From Orthonyx spaldingii (taxonomy: Eukaryota; Chordata; Aves; Passeriformes; Orthonychidae): a stretch of DNA of 64,000 bases. The position numbers and the translations under genes were made by a program. This document shows, piece by piece, positions 9,461 through 24,277 of this stretch. The stretch lies in contig VZTJ01001774.1 of assembly GCA_013397795.1 (NCBI GenBank), forward strand, positions 679,342-743,341. The letters are read 5' to 3'. The first letter of the stretch is position 1; each line of letters opens with the position of its first letter. The notes beneath the pieces were generated by a model. That model was given only the letters and a program-made list of their open reading frames with translations, was not told where the DNA came from and searched no databases.

Positions 9461-12400
9461 TGATGCATTAAAAAAATGCAAGTGTTCCTTTAGGTAATGT
9501 CTCCAAAGTAAGGTAAAGTGTAGAGTTCAGACTATTCCCTTGATGCTAAATATTTATAACAGCATTGGGTTCATAACTTTATAACAATTTCTCTAGGGTT
9601 ATCCTTTGGGATCAGCTAATGGATATTAACAGACATTTCCATAGGCGTATGCTGATTTAGCAGAATTTTTTAGGGAGGTATCTTTTTTTCTGCTGCTGTT
9701 TCTGAATAGTTCCAAATTAAATTTTGTACAAGTTACACTATTTAGATGTGGTACTTAGTAGTGAGTATTTAATTAAATTACTGTAAAAGCATATTAATGT
9801 AAATTTCTAGGGCAGCATAAAGTTGATTTTTTTTTTTTTTTAAATGATGCATATAGCTTTGTAACCATGCTCATATATAAAAAAGTTTTAAGTGCTTGGG
9901 ACCAACTGATCACCTTCAGATCCTGATGAGCAGATCAGAATGGATACATGGTCAGACTTGAACCATTACTGTTTAGTGCAATACTATATAATTCTGTAAT
10001 TATTTTCTTCATTACGGTGATTTGCAAATTTGTTCTTCCATATGAAAAGCCAACAGCCAGTGCTTTGTAAATGTTTAACATTTTGACAAAAGTATTTAAA
10101 CTATAATGATTAACTGCAGAAATTATTTGTTGCCATCTATGTAATAAAAGGATTTTATCTAAAACCATTTCATAATTAGAAGTTTGCTTTTGATAAATAT
10201 TTAAGGTACTTGAGTCCCAAATGCACTTTTCAGAAATATTTATAGCACCTATTCTTGTGAGAAAGTGAGCAGAAAGAAATGGAGTGATCAGATTTTTATT
10301 TTTTTTTTTTAATATCTATACATGGAGAAAGTATTCTTTCTTTGCACAGACCTATGCTGTTACATTTGTTTTCCAAAGATCCTACTGAGCTGTTTCAGCT
10401 TTAATTGGCACACTACAATGCATCCCTGTTCACAGAAATCCTCTCAACATGGGCATGTTTAAATTTAAGCTTCTGTAAAATAGAAGTTTTAAGACAGGTT
10501 TCCTTATAAAGGAATTTGATAGATAAAAAAATTGGTCTTCAGCCAGTGCTGGTACAGGTATGACAGGGAGCACTGGTTTTATGGGCTTCCCTTTCTAGTT
10601 GAGGAGAAACAGAATAACACCTTGCTGTATTTATGAATGTAATGCCAGAAAATATGGCCAGCTGTCCTGAACTTTCCCACTGGGCTATTGAATTGAAGTG
10701 TTTAAAAACAAAATAACAACAAAGCAACAAAACCCACCAGATCAGGACATCTTGAAGGACCGATCTTTAATATCTTTAATATGCTGGGAGGGGCTTTGTA
10801 AAGCAAACGTTATGAGAGATGCATTAGTGAGAACTTTAAGTTTTAGTAGCTGTTGTCCTCCTGTGTTGGGAGAAAGAACAGGGAGAGCTGCTGAACGTGT
10901 TGAATTTGGGAGGCTTGGCTGCTCTCCAGATCCCCCAGCAGCTGATGTATTAGGTACCAGCTAAGCAGCCTATTCAAAATGGCTTTATGCTCCACAAATC
11001 TTCCTCTTTTGTGCAACTTAAAAATAAAAGCGAAGGGAAAAACTTGGCTTTGTTTTTTAAAATTATGCAGAGCTAAGATTTTTACCTCTCAAAATGAGCA
11101 CGCACAGCTATGCAGTGGTACCATGGGAGTTTCAGTGTCCACAATACAACTGTGAGCTCTGGATTTACATAGGATCTGTTTATTACTTCAAATTTTTCCC
11201 TTCTCAGGCTTTTATGTTCGTGTTTTCTGCATAAGTCTTTCTTATCATCTATACTTTTCTACTTTTTTCTAGTGGTGCTATATCTTGCATTTTGTATATA
11301 ATTAAAAACAATGAGAAAACATATGGTGAGGCAGTTTTATGGAACAATACAAAATGGATATTTAAACAGAAAATTCTGTTTCATCAAAGCTCTTGGTAGT
11401 TTTTTATTATGAAGCTAATAAAGTCAGGTGTATATCTGAGATAAATGGGAGCACGATTCCTTTAGGCAGTGCCCAGTTGACCACGGTGAGGAAATGTAAA
11501 CAAGCTCTCAGTCCTGAACTGGAAGTAGCATTGTCAGGGTAGACCAGCTTTCAGAACCTGAGATATTATTTTGATGTTGTATTTGCATCCTTTGGAACCT
11601 CTTATCAAGCTCTCTCTCAGTGATGATCCAAACTCTTTTGACCCACGACCTTCAGTAGTTCATTCTTACAAGATTATGATGAAATACAGAGTTGGCTATA
11701 GACAAGGAAGCAGCTATAGGAAGGCTTGCCCAAGAAGTAATTTACAGTAAAGCAGATAAATCCATATTGGCTGAGATCACAGTGTTCTACTCCTCCTTAA
11801 TTTCTTTCCCCATTTTTTTCATTCTTATGTTGATAGAATAACAGATTTCAGTATTAATACAGGAAGACTTTATTGCACACAAGAAAAATGGCAAAGAAAG
11901 AGACAAAAGCTGATAAAAGGCAATCAGCATAAACATTCACATTTACCCTCACTGGGTTGTGCCTTATATCCATTTAAATGTCGATAGGGTGGTTAAATTG
12001 CATTCCAGTTTGAGAAGCATTTGCATTGAAATGGCACTGTAAGGCTTTCTGTTTATTGACTCAGGAACTGTTGCATCACGTGTGCTCCCTTGAGAAGCTG
12101 TCTCAGTCTGAAGCCTATAGATTCATTCTCAAAGCCAAGTGGGACAGCTTCCAAAGCATCTCTGGTGGAAGCTTGGCAAGACCCATTTTGCTCTCAAGAA
12201 CTTGAGCAAAATTACTGTACTTAACACATCTGAATGTAAATTATGATTGGAAATTAATAAACAATTCTGTCAAATCTAACTCATTCTCTATGAGCTAGTA
12301 TGATTCCTGCAGGCTAATAGGAGGAAGAGGATGTGAAAAAAAGGATTTTTTCTCTCTTAAGTCAAAAAGGTTTTTTTGGAGTACAATAGGGAGTGCACAG

Positions 12401-15400
12401 TTTGAGATAACAACAAGATAACAGCACTCTGTAATGTTGGAACAATAATGATAATTTAAGGGTAAATAGTAAATCCAGCTGGGAATATAGAGCAGGGTTG
12501 GTAAGAAGAAGGAGGTCTGGGACAGAACTCACTACTTAGAGGTTGTTTGAGGTTCTGATCCTTTTATGATCAAGTTATATAATATCTCTCCTTGTGATAG
12601 AAGGCTTGGATGAGACGTTTTGCAGACTTTTCTTTCTTTGCAATTGTCATCTTTTAATAAGACCATTGTGAATATGTAGAAACTAATTTTTAGTACTTAT
12701 TTGATTGACTTCTTAATAATTTGGAATTGCATTACCAAAGGGATGAGTCCTCTGACTACACAATAGTATGTGACTTGAAAAAACTTAGGGAATAGCTGCA
12801 GAATTTCTTTCATCTCTGCTTAGTCTGTGTCAAGAAATTTTGTGAAATCATTGGATTTAGCAACCGGTAATTTTAAATTTGTTTGGTAGTCTTCAGCAGA
12901 GAATTAATACTGAAGTATTTTCTCTCCCATAATTTGAGTTCCTTTTATGTCACCTTCAGTGTCATGAGCCCCAATCATAACATACACATAGCCACAGAAT
13001 TACTTGCTGCTGGTTGCTATATTGCCATGCTAATGCATGTGCTGAATTAGAGTAAGGGATTCCTCTGGTACTAGTTCAAGTGAAATTCCAGGAGATCAGA
13101 TCAATTTCAAAATAAACAATTGGTGATTAATGTGCTGTCTGTTGTTTCAAGTGTGTGTTTACTGCACACATGATGTGTAAATGATGGATTTTGCTCCCTC
13201 ATTTCCTCCCAGTGCATGATGTTATTGTTCTTTGAAGTGGTAGGGGTTCCTCACCTCCTGCTACACAATTTTTATGGTTTGTTTCATGAAATGTTCAGAG
13301 AACTCAGACTAACTCTGCAGTGTGTTTAGGAAAAGCAGTGAAATAAACTGAGAGGTGGTGGTATTTTATGTGGAAAAAATCAGAGGCTTGTCAGTGAGCA
13401 GGAATACAGGATAGTCTTTGTAGGAAATGCAGAATATAAAACATTGTTCCAAGGTAACTGGAACAGGCAAGCTGTCACAAGGCATCTGTTTCTGAGCCTA
13501 TCTTATAGAAACTGTTTTATAGGTGTAGCAATAGGGTAACCCTCAGAGAAATTAACAGCTGTTCTTATTTAACCTCAGATAATGCTTGAGCTACAAAGCT
13601 TGAGACCAGCATTTAACTTTTTACATGCTTGTCACAAATGTTTATAGATTTTGGGAATCTTGCTTTTGACAGTTTTGCTTGGATCTGCTTTTGTATTGTC
13701 TTTGCCTTGAACTCCATCACTGTGAGAGAGGTTTCTGTACTCCCAGTTGTGCAATCCTAAGAGTCAAAACACGAATTTATTGATATCAGTATAGCAAAGG
13801 CAGTGTTGAGCAGAACAAAATATGGAGTGAGTCATGGCATAGCTTAAAAGTTCCTGTTTATTTAAAGAAAAAAAGAAAAAACTCAAAGAGATTCAGCTGT
13901 TTCCAGAAGCTGTTGTGCCTTAACTGTTGTCTCTTGATATCACTAAAATTTCTCAATAATAAAATGCACGTGGATGAGGCAACATAGAAATATTTTGGCC
14001 TCAGGTAAAAGGTGATGGTCAAGTACCTTGAAGCAGTCTGCCTTCAATTCCAGAGAAAAGAGTGGGTGATCTCTGGGATGAGATCAGTCTATGGGTTGGT
14101 TCTCTCTTTTATTACTTCTTCGCTTGGGAGCAATGAGACTCAGAAAAGTGCATGATGATACTTTCTGTGTAAAAGACTACTGGAAGTATAACTGTGTCTG
14201 GAACATGATGCAAGTTCTTTTTTAAAAGGAAGTTATGCAGGTTCTGAAGTTAAAACAGCATGATCTGTGCTCTACCTGGCTGGAACATAGAAAAAATGTG
14301 TATTTTGTCCAGTGTTTGCAGGCTTTGTTGTTCTTGCTCCAGATATCATTATTAAATCCTGCACTTCACAGTTGCACATCTGTGTAGCCAGAAAAGCAGT
14401 TAGGTCCCATCAGCTGTACTTTTGTTAGTGGAGACTTCTTCTAGATTGGACAGACTCATCAGACATTTAGAATGAGAAAAAGACAGGCAAAGGAATAAAC
14501 ACAATTTAAAAGATAAAGAAATCTCTGACAGAGCTGGAAAAAGGCTTTGAATGCATAATAATCTGGTCATATGCTACAGGTACAAGTCTGTGAGAGTTTT
14601 AAGATCATTTTCAATTGCTGAAACTGTGTTTTTCTGCACAGAAAGGAACTGGCACACCTGTAAAGAATACAACAGAAACTGTTGGAGGGACGTAACACTT
14701 GCCTGTTGTTTCCTCTTGTTTTGCATTACCAGATTAAGAGTCTGAATTGCTTATTTTCACAGTAAAGATGGTTTCACTCTTTTTTGGAAAGTCCTTAAGG
14801 AAGGTATTGTTTAACAAAGGAGGAATTATGTTGAATGAGTGTGACTGTGCAGATGACCTGTTATTTCAGAATCAGATAAAATTCTGCATACTGTTTTGAA
14901 AAATGAGATATGTATTTAAATAAATGAACTGGTATGTGTCCCTTACTAGGTACCTAATCCCAGAACCATTTAAAAATTGTATTAGTTCTTAAATTACTTA
15001 TTTTGATTGTTCTGGTTTTGTTTATGAAGGATGACAGCTTGGGCACTGGAGACAGTTTGTAATGCATTGTCACCACTGTTAACTCTTATTGAAGATTAGG
15101 ATGCAAATCTCAGGATTTGAGTTCTATAAATATGGGGCAAACATTATGTGATCAAAATTCATGTCCTCAGTTTAATGTTTTCATGCATATTCTCTCATGG
15201 TTTATGTATAAACATACAAGATTTAATTCTCTTTAGGTTTTTTGGTTTTCTTTGGCTTGCTTGTTAAACACCTTGCTCAAAGGCTATTATAAACAATGAA
15301 AGTTTTTATAACCATTAAATGCTAAAATATATTTAATCCCAACATAACAATACATGTGATTCTGTCATGTAAAAGGATAGAAAGATGGTGAGGCAGGGAA

Positions 15401-16147
15401 TTAATGGAACAAAAAAGTAACAAAGGGTAGCTGGAGGTTTGTGATTTGGTTTGTTTTGAAGCAGATTGATGTTACTTTCTCATCATCTGTGATTAGACCT
15501 GTACATATTAAATAATGAAAGCATATCATACTGGATGGCAGGTTTGAAAACAACAGATCAGGATAGTTTATGATTGAAATATACTTTTAGGACTTATTTT
15601 CTTGACCTTTACGAATTCTCTTCAGCCACTGTTCTAAATGCTGCCAGGATAAATTTAGCCCTCCCTGTAATGCAAACATTTGATTCCCACCATAATATAA
15701 ACACTTGATACCTTTGAATTTATTATGTAATTTTTTTGCTACAACCTTAAGATTGGAGTCCTTTCTACAGTGAATGGTGGCAAAGTAGAACTCTTTCAGC
15801 ACTTTGGTCATAAATGGACTTTATACAGTATCCTTGACCCAAAATTCATTCCAAGTCTCTTGTCCTGCATGTTCTTTGCAACAAAGGGTTCTGAATCTGA
15901 GTGTACTTACCTCTAGAATAAAACTCTATTTTTAACCTGTATAATAAAGTATGTTTACCCCCTTATTTTAATTCCCTAAAATGAATAGATTGTCACTTCT
16001 CAAACAATGGCAATAGTAGATGAGGAATTGGAATAACAGTGTGGCTGCAAAATAACTCCATGTCCCTGACCCAGACATGGCCTCTGCATGCACTTTCAGC
16101 TTTGGAATGATCTCATCTGAAGTACTAAAGTATGTTAATGCTGTAAA
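9461..16147. other. Unique AT-rich intronic DNA with homopolymer runs
   Basis: A poly-T run of 15 lies at 9827-9841 and another T-rich run at about 10292-10311. No gene, RNA gene or well-preserved transposon is recognisable. Open frames (10698-10964, 14551-14745, 15587-15811) are short and unrecognised. Confidence 0.55.
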
Positions 16148-16197
16148 AGCAGCATTAACAGCAGCATATAAGAGCAGCATTAGCAGCATCATATAAA
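16148..16197. repeat. 25-bp imperfect tandem duplication, AGCAGCAT-rich
   Basis: AGCAGCATTAACAGCAGCAT (with ATAAG) at 16148 is followed at 16173 by a similar unit with three mismatches. Confidence 0.75.
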
Positions 16198-16482
16198 CCC
16201 ATTTAGAGAGGATTTTGCTACTGTCCCTTCATTTACACAGTTTGGAAACCTTCAGGGAGAAATTCTTAAAATTGAGGTATTATGAGTGTGCTGTTAAAAG
16301 ATGTTCCTAATTCTCTGACGTGTACTGTTAGCATGGAGAATGGACTTTTCTACTCTAATATTGCAAATACATTGTAATTACAAATATGAAAATGAAAAAA
16401 AAGCAGGTGCATTAGTAGATAATTACTTCTAGACCTAATCAGAAGTTCAGCTGCCTGACAACTAAAAGCTCATTCTTAGCAA

Positions 16483-16602
16483 AGAATCATAGAATGACTT
16501 CAGTTGGAAGGGATCTTAAGGACCATCTAGTTCCAGTTCCCTGCCACAGGCAGGGACACCTTCCACTAGATCAGGTTTCTCAGAGCTCCATCTGGCCTGG
16601 TC
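16483..16602 (-). mobile_element. CR1 LINE 3'-end fragment
   Basis: On the plus strand this reads AATCATAGAATGACTTCAGT, TGGAAGGGATCTTAAGGACC and CATCTAGTTCC, followed by the CTGCCACAGGCAGGGACACC and TTCCACTAGATCAGG phrases. This is the reverse complement of the avian CR1 3' region, with the terminal octamer-type repeat at the left end. Only about 120 bases remain, as is usual for 5'-truncated CR1. Confidence 0.9.
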
Positions 16603-19600
16603 TTCTATCTTTACTGTTTAAGATAATTTTGTAGCATAATGGGCCACATCAGTTACATTTGTATAAATCTGCTCTTTTGTGTATCTTTGCAAGTATTCTA
16701 GACTCTTTTTTTGCATAGGTGGATTTAATTTCATTTTTGTATCAATGACGGTGATTAGCACTTGGCCTGTTCTACAAGGAGCTGAAAGCAACATCTCTAT
16801 TTCTGATAGCCAGCACATCACTGATATCAGATATTCTCTGTACTGTTCTGCTTGAATGGGCATTCATCCATTCCTATAGAAATTTTTTAACCTATTTTAC
16901 TTATTTTTGCATACTTATAAAGTAAAAAGCATCTATTAAATAAAAAAAGGAAATTATGTACTTATTCACTCGCTTTATACACATTCTTAAAATGTATTCT
17001 TTAAGAGTGTATAATGCTTATAAAGTGCACCTTGTTTTGCAGTCCACTTGAGCTTAGGTTGGCAGGTTCTTCACTAGGGGAGCAAGTTCTCTGTTTTTGC
17101 TTCTGTAATTCAACAGTATCACAAAATTCAGTTGTTAACTATCAGTTTGAGGATGTCTGCAGTGTAATTAAAAAGGTGGTGAGTCCACACTTTTCACAGC
17201 AGCTTAATTTGGCTGGTAGTGTAGCAATTTTGTTTCATAAAAACTCTATGGGTATTTACGGCATGATATCTGTGACCAAGCAGTCAAAGCAGCTGGTAAC
17301 AGCAAATGGCTCCTATGGAGAAATTCTTAAATCTCAAAACGTCTTAATTAAGATTTCATATGCAAAAAAATTGCAAAATGATCAGTTGTATTTTCCATGA
17401 AGCTTCCATAGCGATTACTTTCTTGGGATGTAAATGATACTACTTGTATTTCAAAACTGCCTTCTGGTACACAGAAAACCCCTTGGATGTACAGTTGCTC
17501 CAGTTAATGGATTGTGCCTCTTCAGCTGGGATGTCAAGTCTAGCACCAGCCTGTCCTGTGTAGTTGAAGCTAAACTAAATCTCCCCCACCCTCCAGGGCA
17601 CGGTAACCTAACGCTGTGGAGGTTAAGCGGCCTGACAATAGCATGACAGCCATTGTCAGAAAGATTTCTCCTCAGAGGTTCCATAAAAAAAATAAATCTA
17701 TCTCAATCATGCAGTGCAGCGCTCTGCTGGTGTCCCCTTCCACAAGAACACATTCATTTACCACAGACTGTTCTCAAACACCAGACTCTATCTTGATCAA
17801 GTGAAGGAGCAGGGATGAGTTAACCACTTTCTGAATGGCTTGCAGGCAGCCTCAATAAATGTGCTTTTTGTCACAGAATTAGCAGCCTTGTAGCTGAGGA
17901 AAAGGGGTGCAGCAGCTCACTCATACCTGCCATTTGTACCAAGGACTAGCCCAGGATGTGACTGACAAACACCTGGAGAGGGGTTGGGTATTTTTAGCAC
18001 CCTGGGGTGGGTGTTGTGGGTGTTAGCCTGGGAATAGAGAACAAGTTGTGGAGTTTCAAACATACGTATTTGTATCATGTATATTTTTATATCTATCTTT
18101 GTTTTCTACTCACTGAGGAGAGCAACTGAGCCAGCACAGGGAAAGAAAGGCTGGTTTGCAGTTGTAGTGCTGCAGTAATTCACTATCCTCTCTCTTTTTG
18201 TATTTAGGAACAGAGAGTGGCCTCAGATAGCTTCTCTACTGACAGTGCTATGACTAACTGAAATCAATCAGTCAGCACTCTGAATTTTGTATTCACTGAA
18301 ACACTCAGTTGCTTCATTTTGCTCTGAAAAGCTTGTAAATAAGGAAGTTTAATCCCAACTTCACTTTTTCCCATTAAGCGTGAGACACCTCATATTAATG
18401 AAACCCCAGTGAAATGATGTGAAAGATGGCATTGTCAACTCAGATCGTTAAAAATTACTTGAATAAATACACAGGCATATGCTTAGACTGGCAAGGACTG
18501 GAAGTTGTTTTTTCAGCCCAGATAGCACGAGCATAATTGAGGAATAAAAGAAGCTGCCGCAGATGGTGATAGCAGTGAGAGGCCCAGTGACATGTGCTTC
18601 GACTCCAAGTTTGCTACAGGGGAGTTACTGAGGTAGGATAACACACCAGAGCAACTGCCAGAATCTCAGGCTCCAAGAAACATGCTTAATAGCTAATTAG
18701 AGCTGCATATTCATATAGAGAGTGAACCAAATCACTCCCTCCTACAAGGAAGTGTTCATGAGTCGGGAAGCGAAGTGAGGCATTTGTGTCTTTGTCCCAG
18801 GAGATCAGTGCCAGAGAGCATCGGGCAGAGATGAGGGAACGAGGATTTCCAAGAGTGAGGCAGCCTGTGGTACTGGCATGGTGTAGGCACTGCCTGGTCA
18901 GGGGCAGGAAGAGTTACCTTAACATTACATTAACGATGTCAATCGCCCAGTGGGATCGGAAAATACCGGCGCTTCCCTGGAAGGGAGGGTGTTACCTGGC
19001 TCACAGGGTGGCCTGGTTTGAAACCCTGCCAAGCTGTGGTTGATCTAAAAGCTGAACTTAGAGTCCACAGCAAGACCAGGATTTTTTTCCCCCCTCCTGT
19101 TCATACCTTAATGTGAAGTGCCTGTGGAGTCATTGGCTGCCAGAAAAAAAAAGAAATTCAAGCACCTGATTCTTGGTAAGTGAAATGGAAAGGATAGCTT
19201 AGAGTAATTTTCACACACTCCTTTCTGAATTGCACGGTCCACTCATCAGCTACATTTGAGTTTTTACACACATTTTGCCTCATTTCATTAATATGGTCAG
19301 TAACAGTGCCAATGGTTGAAGAGAATTTGGCTGTGGTAGACTGAGAACTTATATCTTAGTACACGAAAGACCACCTCCTTTCAAATGTTACTGTGTTATC
19401 CTGAAAGTGTTGGAAAAAACCCTCTTTTTCATGCTCCTGTTCTCTGAAAAGTAGAGGGCTAGCTCCTCATATACCTGCTGAGGATATTTCTATTTTCTCC
19501 AAAGGGTTTTTTTTGGTGTTGGTGTTTTTGTCAAATGCTGAGCTTTTATTTCTCTGTTGTCTGTGACAACATAGTTTAACTGTGTATGATTTTCATATAC

Positions 19601-20353
19601 AGGCTATTAAATATATTTTTTTTTTGCCCTCTGTAAATATCCTGACATTACTAGAGGCTGTGAGTTTTTAGAAACTCTCTTAAAGATCTGCTTATAAATG
19701 TGAAAATATGCAAGTTCCATGAACAAAGATAGCTGGAAATCAATTGTTAATTAAAACAAGGCATTGTCTTCTGTGCAAACGTGAGCATTTTGAGAGGAAA
19801 TGCAGACAAGAGACACACAGAATGAATGCAGCAAGTGCTTGCATTTTGTGACTAAATTTGAAATTTTAGTCTGAATTTTCCCGGTCTATTTGTGAACCAA
19901 AGGCTCTGTGCAAGATTGGTTTTCTGTGCACAAGAAAAGGATCAAGAACAAAAGACCATCTTTTGTTTGTCTTGTAGCTGCCTAATTTAGAACTCCTATT
20001 ACCAAGCATGTCTCGTTTATGACTATATCAAGTTAGCCATTTAACTCTAATGAGGAGTATTACAGATATCGCCAGATCAGCAAATTATTGATGACATTTT
20101 AAATTGTTGCAAATGCTGTGGGAGCCAAGAGAAGGAGGACTTTCTTTCCAAGGTTTTTTCCTACCATTAAGGAAATGGCTTCAAATTTCTGGGCTGTGTG
20201 ATACCATGTGATAGAGTAATTCTTAGTAATTCTAGCTTTTGAGGTTATGATATGCCTTGTGCTCACCTTAGCTGACCTCATATATAACAGATATAAAAAA
20301 TTCTTTCTTTGTTTTGTATATCACTTGTATCTTGCAGGGAATATCCTCTAAGA
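16603..20353. other. Unique intronic DNA
   Basis: No supported gene. An open frame of 128 codons at 17014-17400 (plus) is unrecognised and has no splice framing. A slightly GC-richer patch with scattered CpGs at about 18780-19050 is also unexplained. Confidence 0.5.
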
Positions 20354-20370
20354 CATACATATGTGTGTGC

Positions 20371-20405
<35 letters not shown>

Positions 20406-20406
20406 A
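20354..20406. repeat. (TA)n microsatellite
   Basis: A run of alternating CA/TA and TG/TA dinucleotides: ACATATGTGTGTGCATATAT, then long TATA tracts interrupted once by CA. Length is probably polymorphic. Confidence 0.9.
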
Positions 20407-23400
20407 TTGTTGTGGAATTTGTGTTATTCTGGTTGGGAGAGGCTCTAGAGCTGCTTTTAGGTCAGAGGAGTGTCTTTGCTGACTCTCTGACCTTTCAGCT
20501 TGGACAAAACCAAGTTCAGACAGAGACATTGATTTGCTCCCTCCACCTTTCTCATGAGACATATCCCCAAAAACCATTCTGCTGTTCACATCAATGTGTC
20601 AGCACTTCACTTCTCCACTGGGAGTAGATGGTGCCGAATACTCCCACAGGCAGGGATTTCAGCAGCCTGGAGAAAGGATCTCAACTGATCTGGAGGGAAA
20701 TGTTTTATTTTAGGAAACTGCTACCTTTCTTCTCCTGGGTTCACACTTCAGGGCAGGTGTGATGTTGTGCTGAGAGCATTTCATGAATTTTCAGTTTGCC
20801 TCTCCCTTCAATGTCCTTAGGATTCTCTTCTGGACATCCTCTTTTTTTTGCTGCTACTTTTCTGCTCTTTATAGTGCAGCCCAAAAGGCAGCAGAGCACC
20901 TGCTGTCACAGTGGTGTTCTACTGAACGTAGCAGTTGAGCTTCAGATAACCACTTGCTGTCTGCTTCAAGTACGATTTCTATAAATCCTCCTAGGAAATA
21001 ATCTATAAAATAGCAACGAAGACTAGCTTTTGATCCTTAATTTTATTTTGCAATAAATCTATCAACACCTGAAATTCATCCTCTGAGAATTACATATTCA
21101 GTGAGTCGGAAATGCTGTTACAGAACCAAAATTAGATATTTCTGTTTCACTTTGTGACTAGCAGGAGGTTTGCCCTGATGTGTACTGCCCTCTATTCTGT
21201 TTGTTATACAGAACATCGTACCTAGAAACAATAGGTGCTCTTTGTATAGAGGGATAGGAAATATTCTCTATTGGAACTGCTGAGTTGGAGTTACACTGTG
21301 GACCAATAAATCACAGCTTTGGCCTCTCAGGGACACATATCCTGTTGCAGTGGCTGTTGTACAGAGTTGACATTTCTCCTACCATGTTTATACATTGATT
21401 TAATATCACTATTTGGAAAAAGATACGAGAATGGTCTGGAATAACGATCACCTTACAAGATGATCTGAATAAAGCCGTGTTGAAATGTAGATTTAGCAGG
21501 AGAATTGCTGGAACTTCTGCTTGTTTAGCACCAGCACCAGTGCAAACACTATGACAATACCCTGGTAAATGTTCCTATCCAGACTGCATCTGCCTGTTCT
21601 GGCTTGTGAGTCTTTGGCTCATTGGCTGACTGGAAAAATCACAATGAAAAAATTGTTTCTTTGACCCACAACTAAAGTAACTATTGATGCAATGCAAAAT
21701 TATGAAAGTAGTTAGCTTTGAATCAAATGGGATGTTTTACTAAGTCCAAGTCTTTCTGTTACAGAGGTGACAGAAAAATAGATAGCTCAGAAAGAAGTCA
21801 GTAACTGAACATTTGGAACTGATATCTCAAAATATTTTCCACAGAAGACTGTCACCAAAAGCTGGGGAGGCTATAAACCTAATATGTGCTGTATTTTTCC
21901 TGAAAAATCTATGTGCATCGAAAGTTCATTAAAATGGCATGCAACTATCAGTCATGCTGAACAATCCCTCTCATTGAAAAGAAATCTGGAGATATAAAAC
22001 CAACTTATATATACTCAACCAAAAGGACTTTGTTGGTTTGTTGGCTTTTTTTTTAAACAATGCTGCTTCAGTGTTTGCTGCATTAGATGCATCTTTTTTC
22101 CTTTGTTTGGCTGGCTGCTTCTATGGATGAATTCCAAAGGAAAAACTTGTATCTCCTTTCTCAGTTGTTCATTTTGTAAAAACTACCTAAATTTGGCAGC
22201 AAGTGGAATAAAACCAGCAGGTCTAGAGGGATGTAAAGGAATTTCTGAGTTTTATGGCAATGTTCAGAGCTCAACAGGAAATCTTTGCAATGCAGTTGTC
22301 ATCTCTACAGTGGAACAGAACAACTTTTGAGCTTGGTGTTTTTCTCCCTGGAGTCCTGGTGGGGGATGGATGTGAGGAAACACATCTATAAAGGAGTATT
22401 AACTTCTCGAAAATTTTCAGAATTGTGAAGGCCAGAGGCCAATATAGCAGCATACAGGCTAACAGGATTCCAGTGTGAAAGACAAATTGAAAGAAATCAG
22501 GGAATGTGACACAAAGAGTAATGAATAAGCACAACTGTCCCTCACCACTTTAAAGAGAAAATATTTTTCCATAGTCTTTTACTTTTTAAACTAATTTCAG
22601 CTATTAATGTGAAATCAAAGATTAGACTGTACTTTTTGCAATAACTGTGTCTTCTACTTTCATATATGAAATGATTGAAATGGGAGTGAAGAGCCACAAG
22701 CATCACAGAGATGCTTTGTCTCATCTAGGATGCTGGGAAATTATGCCATAAATTAAGCTATAGAAAAATAATATCATTTTTGCTCAGAGAAGTACAGGAC
22801 AGTAGCTGTTGTTCTCTAGCAGTTCAGTTATCAACTAGCAATTACCAAAATGGCTAGAAGCCAGTTTAAAATACTACAGATTCTCCTGTTGTGAGGTGTT
22901 ATACTGCTGCCTATCTGCTGCTGGTACTGCTGTATTACAAGCCCCTGAGAGCATGTGTGGTGTGTTCTGTAAGTAATTTCCTAAGTCTGAGTAATGCAAT
23001 TACAAAACCAGAAACTACACCCTGGATTGTAGTTACATGTGACTCTTGTATAAAGACAAAAATCTTGTCTAAGATATAACACTCTATTTTGTTGTGTATA
23101 AGGACTAAACCTCATACATTTAAACCCTAAATATAACACCCTGTCTGTAGTTAGGGATGTGACACAGGCCAGTCGTGTCACCTGCCCTCAGAGCATTAAC
23201 CTGGAGGCATTTAGACAGAGGTTGAGGTTTGACACTGTAAGACATTAAACACTCCCAATTCCATTGCCTCCTCCAACTATAAGGGGTGCTCAGTAAATCC
23301 CCTAAGCAGGAATTACATTTAGCAAAATAAGTCCTCCTTCTCTTGTTTTAATCGGTTGAGTTCCTGAATTAGTGGAAACATTCAGAATCCATTAAAAATA

Positions 23401-24021
23401 AACACTGAGAAACAGCCTAAAGTTTATATTCAGTCAGCACAAACCCATGTGTGACTGAAATTTCCAACTTGAGGCTTTGCTTGGTTCCCAGAGGCAAACA
23501 AAGCTCATAATTGTATTGTGAATGATGGGGAAGTATGACAATGAAACATCTGGAATATTTAGGACTGGGAGAGCCTGGAGGTAGCTCCAGTCATTGTGCA
23601 CAGCTGCAGCAAGCCGGAGCTCCTGGGTGGTAAATGCTCCTTATCAGTTCTTCGTACAGGTTAAAAAAAAAATTGAGTTGTTAATGAAGTTCACAATCCT
23701 ATTATCAATATCACCACATCTCCCTGTTCCAAATACCACCAGGAATGAAGTGCACCTATAGAGAAGTACTTGTCTCCTTGTTTCAGGAGAATAGAGACGG
23801 CTGTTGTGGAAACTGCTGACGTCAGACAGAGGAAGAGAGAACAGAGATAATGGAAAACGTCAGAAGTAAAGAGAAGGAGAAGACTGATGAGATCATCAGC
23901 CCTCATGAACCATGTCATGTCACACGTGTTTGGCATGATGAAGTGAGATAACAAGCACACACCACACACCAAAAGTTTCTCTGCTTATATCCTCACATAT
24001 CTGCACCACAATTTTCCTTTC
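20407..24021. other. Unique intronic DNA
   Basis: No gene or recognisable repeat is supported in this stretch. Confidence 0.5.
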
Positions 24022-24027
24022 TTTTTA

Positions 24028-24277
24028 GCATGTTTCATAGAATGGTTGGGGTTGGAGGGGACCTTAAGGATTATCTAGTTCCAACCCTTCTGCCATGGGT
24101 CGGGATGCCACCCACTAGCTCAGGTTACCCCGGGCCCCATCTAATCTGGCCTGCAACACTTGCAAGGATGGGGCATCCACAGCTTCCCCAAGCATCCTGT
24201 GCCTCTGTTTCACCACCTCCTGAGCAAAGAATTTCCAGCACTCCCAAGCCCTTCTCTGCAGGGCTGTTCTCAATGTT
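24028..24277 (-). mobile_element. CR1 LINE 3' fragment with internal deletion
   Basis: The plus strand shows CATAGAATGGTTGGGGTTGG, AGGGGACCTTAAGGATTATC and TAGTTCCAACCC, then GGGATGCCACCCACTAGCTC, GGGGCATCCACAGCTTCCCC and TGAGCAAAGAATTTCC. These are consecutive CR1 phrases in reverse complement. After about 24236 the text jumps to CCCTTCTCTGCAGGGCTG, which may be a more internal CR1 part joined by a deletion, so the right boundary is uncertain. Confidence 0.88.

Noticed and set aside
17014..17400. Plus-strand open frame of 128 codons with fairly protein-like composition
   Set aside because: I do not recognise any family, and the reading continues straight through AT-rich intronic DNA without splice sites. 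A protein search would settle it.
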